A stretch of 18,301 nucleotides of DNA from an uncultured Oscillospiraceae bacterium (GTDB lineage Bacteria; Bacillota; Clostridia; Oscillospirales; Oscillospiraceae), in assembly GCA_958426425.1 (NCBI GenBank), contig CATZYY010000035.1, positions 1-18,301 of the forward strand, read 5' to 3'. The number at the start of each line of letters is the position of its first letter. Position 1 is the first letter of the stretch. The position numbers and the translations under genes are program-made. This document shows, one piece after another, positions 14,532 through 18,301 of this stretch. The notes under the pieces were generated by a model. It was given only the letters and a program-made list of their open reading frames with translations. It was not told the DNA's origin and did no database searches.

Positions 14532-14574
14532 AACCGCCCTGGATTGTGCTGTACGCACAATCCAGGGCGGTTTT
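14532..14574 (+). terminator. Intrinsic terminator after trkH
   Basis: A perfect 18-bp stem (14532-14549 with 14555-14572) closes the 5-nt loop TGTAC and ends in TTTT (14571-14574). It lies between trkH and the convergent response-regulator gene. The stem is symmetrical enough to stop minus-strand transcription too, although the T tract on that side is broken (TTGCTTTT). The rest of 14461-14654 holds nothing else I can recognise. Confidence 0.88.
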
Positions 14575-14654
14575 GGCTGGTTAAAAGTAAAGCTACGGAA
14601 ACCGGCTCATCTTCTTATTGCTGAAAAAAGGAAAACGAGTGGAAGATAATTCCC

Positions 14655-16211
14655 TCAGGAAATATCGGGAGTTTTAAAATGGAGCCTGCGGTATCGGAGA
14701 GGGCTGATGTCGGTGGCATTCTTAAATACTTTTGTAAAATATGCTTGATTGCTAAAACCGCATTTTTCAGACACGTTCAAAATGGAAAGGTCTGTGCTGG
14801 CCAGCAGCTGTTTTGCTTTTTGAATGCGCACCTGTTCCACATAATCACCAAAAGTTTGTCCAACCTCTTTTTTAAACAGCTGACAGAAATAGGAGCGATT
14901 CATAAAGATGTGTTCTGCAACCGCATCCAAAGAGAATTTTTCGGAATAATGTTGATCTACATAATCCAGAGCGCTTCGGACGGCAGGGGATAGCGACAAC
15001 TGCTGCTGATGCAACAGCGACAGAAATTCCCTGCAAAAAGTAGATACCAAATCTTCCAGGCTCTGACGGTTCTCTGCCTGGGTAACAGCGACCAAGCACG
15101 CATGAAGTGCTCCAAGAGAGGAATTCTTTTCATTTTGCAGAATACTGCTTGCAGCGGACACAAACAGATTCATCAGCATCAATAGATTGGAGCGCAGAAC
15201 ATCCGGATCCAAATAGATGCTGTGGGCTTCGTTTAAACCCGATCGCAGGTAAGATACAGCCTCCTGAAAGGATTTCCCATCCAAGGCACGCTGAATTTTG
15301 GATTTCCATTGGGAAAGGGTGGGGTGCACGTCAACACATTTCACGGCATCTCCGTAATATCGGCGGCAGTTGGCCCGCTTGTAGGCGGACTGAAGCCACG
15401 GAAGAAGTGCGTCTCCTTTCCAGCAAAACTGATAAAAGCTAAAGCAGACAGGCAGATGCAAGTACTTTTGCAGGTTATTCTCCACCAGACTGGAGAGCTT
15501 TATGGCTTCTACCTTTTGAAATTCTGCCACAGAGTCTGAACAGCCGTATAACAGCAGGCAGTTGCCACGCCTGCAGGGGACAGCAGAGCCCTGCAGGCCT
15601 TCCGCAGCCATGGTTTTGGAGCAGATATCAGCAGCTTCAAATACGGGAACATCTGTGCCTGTCTGGCTCTGCAGGTGAATAAATATAACAGCAATTGCGG
15701 GGGCCTTGGAATCTACGGACAAGTCGTGCAGAAGATCATGGTCTGACTTTCGAGAGGCCAGAAAGTCCACTACAGCTTTTTGGCGATCCAAAATGGCGTG
15801 ATAGTCGGGTAAAACACCGCTAGTTAGATTATGTTCTACCTGAAAATCATTTTGTACCTTATCCAGCAATTGAGAGAGATCCTTCACGGTCATTTCTGCT
15901 TTGAGAATATAGTCAAGGGCACCTTGCCGTAAAGCCTCTTTCACAAAGGAAAAATCATCATAGGAACTGAGAACAGCCGTACGAATATGAGGATACCGCT
16001 GCCTCAGGCATTGAATCAGCTGCAGGCCGTCCATGCGGGGCATTTTAATGTCGGTAATTACCAGTTCGATGGGGGTATGTTGACACAGCTCCAACGCCTC
16101 CACTCCATCACCTGATTCGTAAATGTTTAGTTCATATGTCGACAAACTGGACAGAAGCATAGACAGCCAGTTTCGCAGCATCGTATCGTCTTCAACAATC
16201 AGGATGTTCAT
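14655..16211 (-). CDS. YesN-like response regulator with AraC-type DNA-binding domain
   Basis: This 518-aa protein has an N-terminal receiver domain (about 1-120) with the acidic pair Asp8-Asp9, phospho-acceptor Asp54 (VITDIKMPRMDG), Ser82 and Lys104. A long middle region (about 125-400) has no motif I recognise. An AraC-type pair of helix-turn-helices follows (about 409-508), ending in the conserved GFSNQAYFTKVFK and SPLRYRR. Such regulators usually activate genes for sugar uptake. The frame is open upstream to 16457, but MNILIVEDD at 16211 is the natural start. The ribosome site GGAGGA is unusually far, about 14 nt from the ATG. The gene overlaps the 3' end of the kinase frame by 20 nt, so expression is probably coupled. 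No transporter operon is adjacent within the window. Confidence 0.9.
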   Translation of the reverse strand: MNILIVEDDTMLRNWLSMLLSSLSTYELNIYESGDGVEALELCQHTPIELVITDIKMPRMDGLQLIQCLRQRYPHIRTAVLSSYDDFSFVKEALRQGALDYILKAEMTVKDLSQLLDKVQNDFQVEHNLTSGVLPDYHAILDRQKAVVDFLASRKSDHDLLHDLSVDSKAPAIAVIFIHLQSQTGTDVPVFEAADICSKTMAAEGLQGSAVPCRRGNCLLLYGCSDSVAEFQKVEAIKLSSLVENNLQKYLHLPVCFSFYQFCWKGDALLPWLQSAYKRANCRRYYGDAVKCVDVHPTLSQWKSKIQRALDGKSFQEAVSYLRSGLNEAHSIYLDPDVLRSNLLMLMNLFVSAASSILQNEKNSSLGALHACLVAVTQAENRQSLEDLVSTFCREFLSLLHQQQLSLSPAVRSALDYVDQHYSEKFSLDAVAEHIFMNRSYFCQLFKKEVGQTFGDYVEQVRIQKAKQLLASTDLSILNVSEKCGFSNQAYFTKVFKNATDISPLRYRRLHFKTPDIS

Positions 16212-16755
16212 AAGGTTTGCAATCGTCCTCCTCTCGAAGTCTGGGAAGGTGAATGTATACCTCTGTGCCTTGACCAGGTACGCTGGTGATTCTGGCACCA
16301 TATCGCTTTCCGAAATACAACTGAATACGGTCATTGACATTTGAAAGCCCAATACCGGTGGAAAGAGGGGAAGCGGTCTTTGCGGGTTGGCCCGGATCAA
16401 ACCCGATACCGTTGTCTCGGATGAAGAAATTAATATCATTCCCATCACAGCGTCCAATAATACGTAGTTGACAATCAGTGGCCTTAGGCTTCAGGCCGTG
16501 GAAAATCGCATTTTCCACGATGGGCTGCAGCAGCAGTTTGATGATATAGCAGCTGCGGACCTCAGGCGGTACGTCGATTTCTACATTAAAAGGCTGTGAA
16601 AAGGTATATTTTTGAATACGAATATAATCGTCCAGCCGTCGCAACTCCATTTCGACAGTGACAAATCGCTGGGAATTGGACAACGCGTTTTTCATCAAAT
16701 GGATCAGGGAAACCACAACGTCGTCGGCACTTTCCTTTTCCCCTGAGAAAATCAT
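16192..16755 (-). pseudogene. C-terminal part (ATPase domain) of the frameshifted YesM-like kinase
   Basis: This 187-codon frame continues the sensor kinase after a one-base loss. It begins in the middle of the dimerisation helix and holds the second helix (about 17-52), then a HATPase_c domain with the N box QPIVENAIFHG (77-87, Asn82), the G1 box DNGIGFDP (114-121) and the G2 box TGIGLSNVNDR (133-143). All ATP-binding motifs look intact. Its first ATG (16753-16755) overlaps the upstream stop as ATGA, so restart of translation is conceivable. Such a product would lack the phosphorylated histidine. It overlaps the response-regulator start by 20 nt. Confidence 0.85.
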
Positions 16756-18008
16756 AAAACGGATAGAGGCAAGTGTGTGTAGAGAAAATGGGGGTTGATT
16801 TGACTTTGCAGCGCCTTGAGCTCTGCGCTTCGCTTGGCCTCGCTTTCTTCCACCAGACGCTGCATCAAAAGATGGATACTGTCCTGCATCAGATTAAAAT
16901 GAGCGGTTAACTGCCCAATTTCATTATTGACCAAAACAGGCAGGTGCTCGTCCCAATTCCCCTTTTGCACCTCATCCATCTGTTCTCGCAGGGTTTTGAT
17001 GGGGGAAATATAGTGTTTGACTACCAGGGCGGAAAGCAGAACACTGATTATCAGGCAAACTGTCATCAGCAGCAGGTATTGCCAGTGGCTCTTTTCAAAA
17101 AGATGAAGGGTGCTGGCAATGTTATTGTAGTTTACCAATTTCCACTGAGAAGAGTCAATGGTGCAGAAGGTGATGAGACTGCTGGGCTGCGAGGGGTCAG
17201 GAAAAAACCTCCCAGAGTACCCCAGAAGCTGCTCCTGGTTGTTTTGGGAAAAGGGGCCAAGATGCAGATTGTCCATGCTGGAGATGAGATTTAGATTCCG
17301 GTCAAAAATAAACAGGCTTTGTTGATTATTGACATAGCTGCTGTATATGTGCGTAATTTCCAATTCCGAAACGATTAAAATTAGGGTGCCCAGTTCCGAC
17401 CAATCCTGCCGGTTGTGAAGTTTACGGACCAGGTAGAGATTAGGATAGCCATTGATGGAAAAATAACCGTCCAGATAGGAGTCCTGAATCCAGGTTTGTC
17501 GTGTCTGGGCGGTGGAAAGCAGAGACTGATACCAGCTTCGCTGAGAGAGAGCCAAGTGGCAGAAGTCTTCACCAAACAGGGCATTGCCAAAGGCAGTCCC
17601 GTCGTTTGCCACTACTAGAACAGAAAAAGAGCGGTTAGAGATGCCGGCGTTATATCGGTCGGAGATCTCACGAATGAGGGGGTATGCCTCTTCCGCAGTC
17701 AGAACTCCATCCCGATAGTCCAGAAGCGTACTGGCAAGAGTACTGTCCAAATAGAAGAGATTGGAGATGGAGCTATAGCTTTTCAACTCAGAATTGATCT
17801 GGTCGGCCAGCTGCACAGTGGCATCGTAGGCAGAGGAAACCATTTCATCCCGGGTAATGGCACTTTGCTGACGAAGTGAGAACGTAGTGAAAACCAGAGC
17901 TGGAAAGGTGATCAACAGAATCATGGGAAATGTCAGCTGTGCTACAAGATTGGAGGTATAGCGCTGTGTGTAGCGAAGTAAAATTGGGAATTTTTTCAAA
18001 ATGCGCAA
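16752..18008 (-). pseudogene. N-terminal part of YesM-like sensor histidine kinase, cut by a frameshift at the H box
   Basis: The 418-codon frame encodes a membrane sensor: a first membrane helix (about 23-47), a large extracellular dCache-like region (about 50-305), a second membrane helix (about 311-331), a HAMP domain (about 332-384) and the H box QSQINPHFLY with His407. The family continues HFLYNTL, but this frame reads HFLYTHLPLSVL and stops. Removing one base of an AAC codon from TACAACACACTT gives exactly the observed TACACACACTT (complement of 16771-16781). After it the next frame reads TLASIRFMIFSG, as expected. The start is a TTG at 18008 with AAGGTGGTG upstream. This is either a real mutation in a (GT)4 run or a sequence error. 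Confidence 0.87.
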
Positions 18009-18044
18009 AGCGCCACCACCTTAAAAAAAGAAACTTTGCCTTAT

Positions 18045-18073
18045 ATTATAGTTGAAACCGAAGATTTTGAAAA
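18045..18073 (-). promoter_or_regulatory. Predicted promoter of the two-component pair
   Basis: On the minus strand a perfect TATAAT (18045-18050) lies 17 nt from TTTTCA (18068-18073), which matches the -35 consensus at four of six bases. Transcription would start near 18038, about 30 nt before the TTG start. The weak -35 box suggests dependence on an activator. Confidence 0.45.
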
Positions 18074-18090
18074 TAGGTGGCGGAGAAGAT

Positions 18091-18202
18091 AAAAGGAAAG
18101 CGTATATTTTTATAAAACCTAAAAAAATATAAAAAACAACAAAAAAGTACTGACAGAAAATGCGACAAAAATGACGAAAACAAAAAGGAAAAGCATATAT
18201 TT
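18091..18202. repeat. Spaced direct repeat upstream of the kinase gene
   Basis: AAAAGGAAAGCGTATATTT (18091-18109) and AAAAGGAAAAGCATATATTT (18183-18202) differ by one inserted base and one substitution and are 92 nt apart. The nearer copy is centred about 60 nt upstream of the predicted transcription start, a usual place for an activator. AraC-type regulators often bind direct repeats, so these may be autoregulatory sites. Confidence 0.5.
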
Positions 18203-18246
18203 GTCTGTGTAATATTGATAAACTAATTGCATCACAACAGCCAAGA

Positions 18247-18301
18247 TGTTAGCGTCAGGCGATAATCGCCATTCCGGGTCAGGCGAAAAACGCCAATTTT
18301 G
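18247..18301. mobile_element. Probable end of an insertion sequence, IS21-like, running off the window
   Basis: Two 18-nt units, GTCAGGCGATAATCGCCA (18254-18271) and GTCAGGCGAAAAACGCCA (18278-18295), repeat with a 24-nt period, and each contains a small hairpin (GGCG/CGCC). The sequence begins TGTTAGCG at 18247. IS21-family elements begin with TG and carry multiple short repeated transposase-binding sites near their ends, so this looks like such an end. No transposase gene is in view, so the family call is inference. Confidence 0.5.

Overview
The window reads as chromosome of an anaerobic Firmicute of the class Clostridia, most like the GC-rich Oscillospiraceae / Flavonifractor-type gut bacteria. 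Supporting signs are the FabK-type enoyl reductase, the acc-fab supercluster, strong AGGAGG ribosome sites, a YesM/YesN-type two-component pair and GC-rich genes separated by AT-rich promoter regions. The taxonomic call is inference; no rRNA or other marker gene is present.

Layout. (1) 1-1267: a repeat-bearing leader, a promoter and a plus-strand gene for a stand-alone glutamyl-tRNA synthetase-like protein (GluQ-RS type), ended by a strong hairpin. (2) 1278-11421, minus strand: one long type II fatty-acid synthesis operon, transcribed acpP-accB-accC-accD-accA-fabH-fabK-fabD-fabG-fabF-fabZ-marR. It starts at a near-consensus promoter (TTGACA, 17 nt, TAAAAT). Two overlapping AT-rich palindromes lie between the -10 box and acpP. 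Most junctions overlap or touch. The exception is a 474-nt hairpin-rich spacer between fabG and fabF. (3) 11605-14574, plus strand: trkA and trkH, a Trk-type potassium uptake pair, followed by a strong terminator. (4) 14655-18008, minus strand: a YesN-like response regulator and a YesM-like sensor kinase whose gene is broken by a one-base frameshift at the phospho-acceptor motif. (5) 18009-18301: an AT-rich control region with a spaced direct repeat, then what looks like the end of an insertion element running off the window.

How the genes work together. AccABCD makes malonyl-CoA. FabD loads malonate onto the acyl carrier protein. FabH starts chains from acetyl-CoA or a similar primer, and FabF, FabG, FabZ and FabK run the elongation cycle. 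The MarR protein encoded last in the operon is a good candidate for a FabT-like repressor of the promoter about 10 kb upstream, which would give feedback control by operon length and dosage. TrkA (cytosolic gate, two RCK units) and TrkH (pore) form one potassium uptake system. The two-component pair has no visible target operon here and its kinase may be inactive.

Most of the window is conserved housekeeping. The parts most worth checking are the palindromic operator with its distal regulator gene, the structured spacer inside the operon, the hairpin behind acpP, the kinase frameshift and the repeat-rich edges. I did not find a convincing new multi-gene system.
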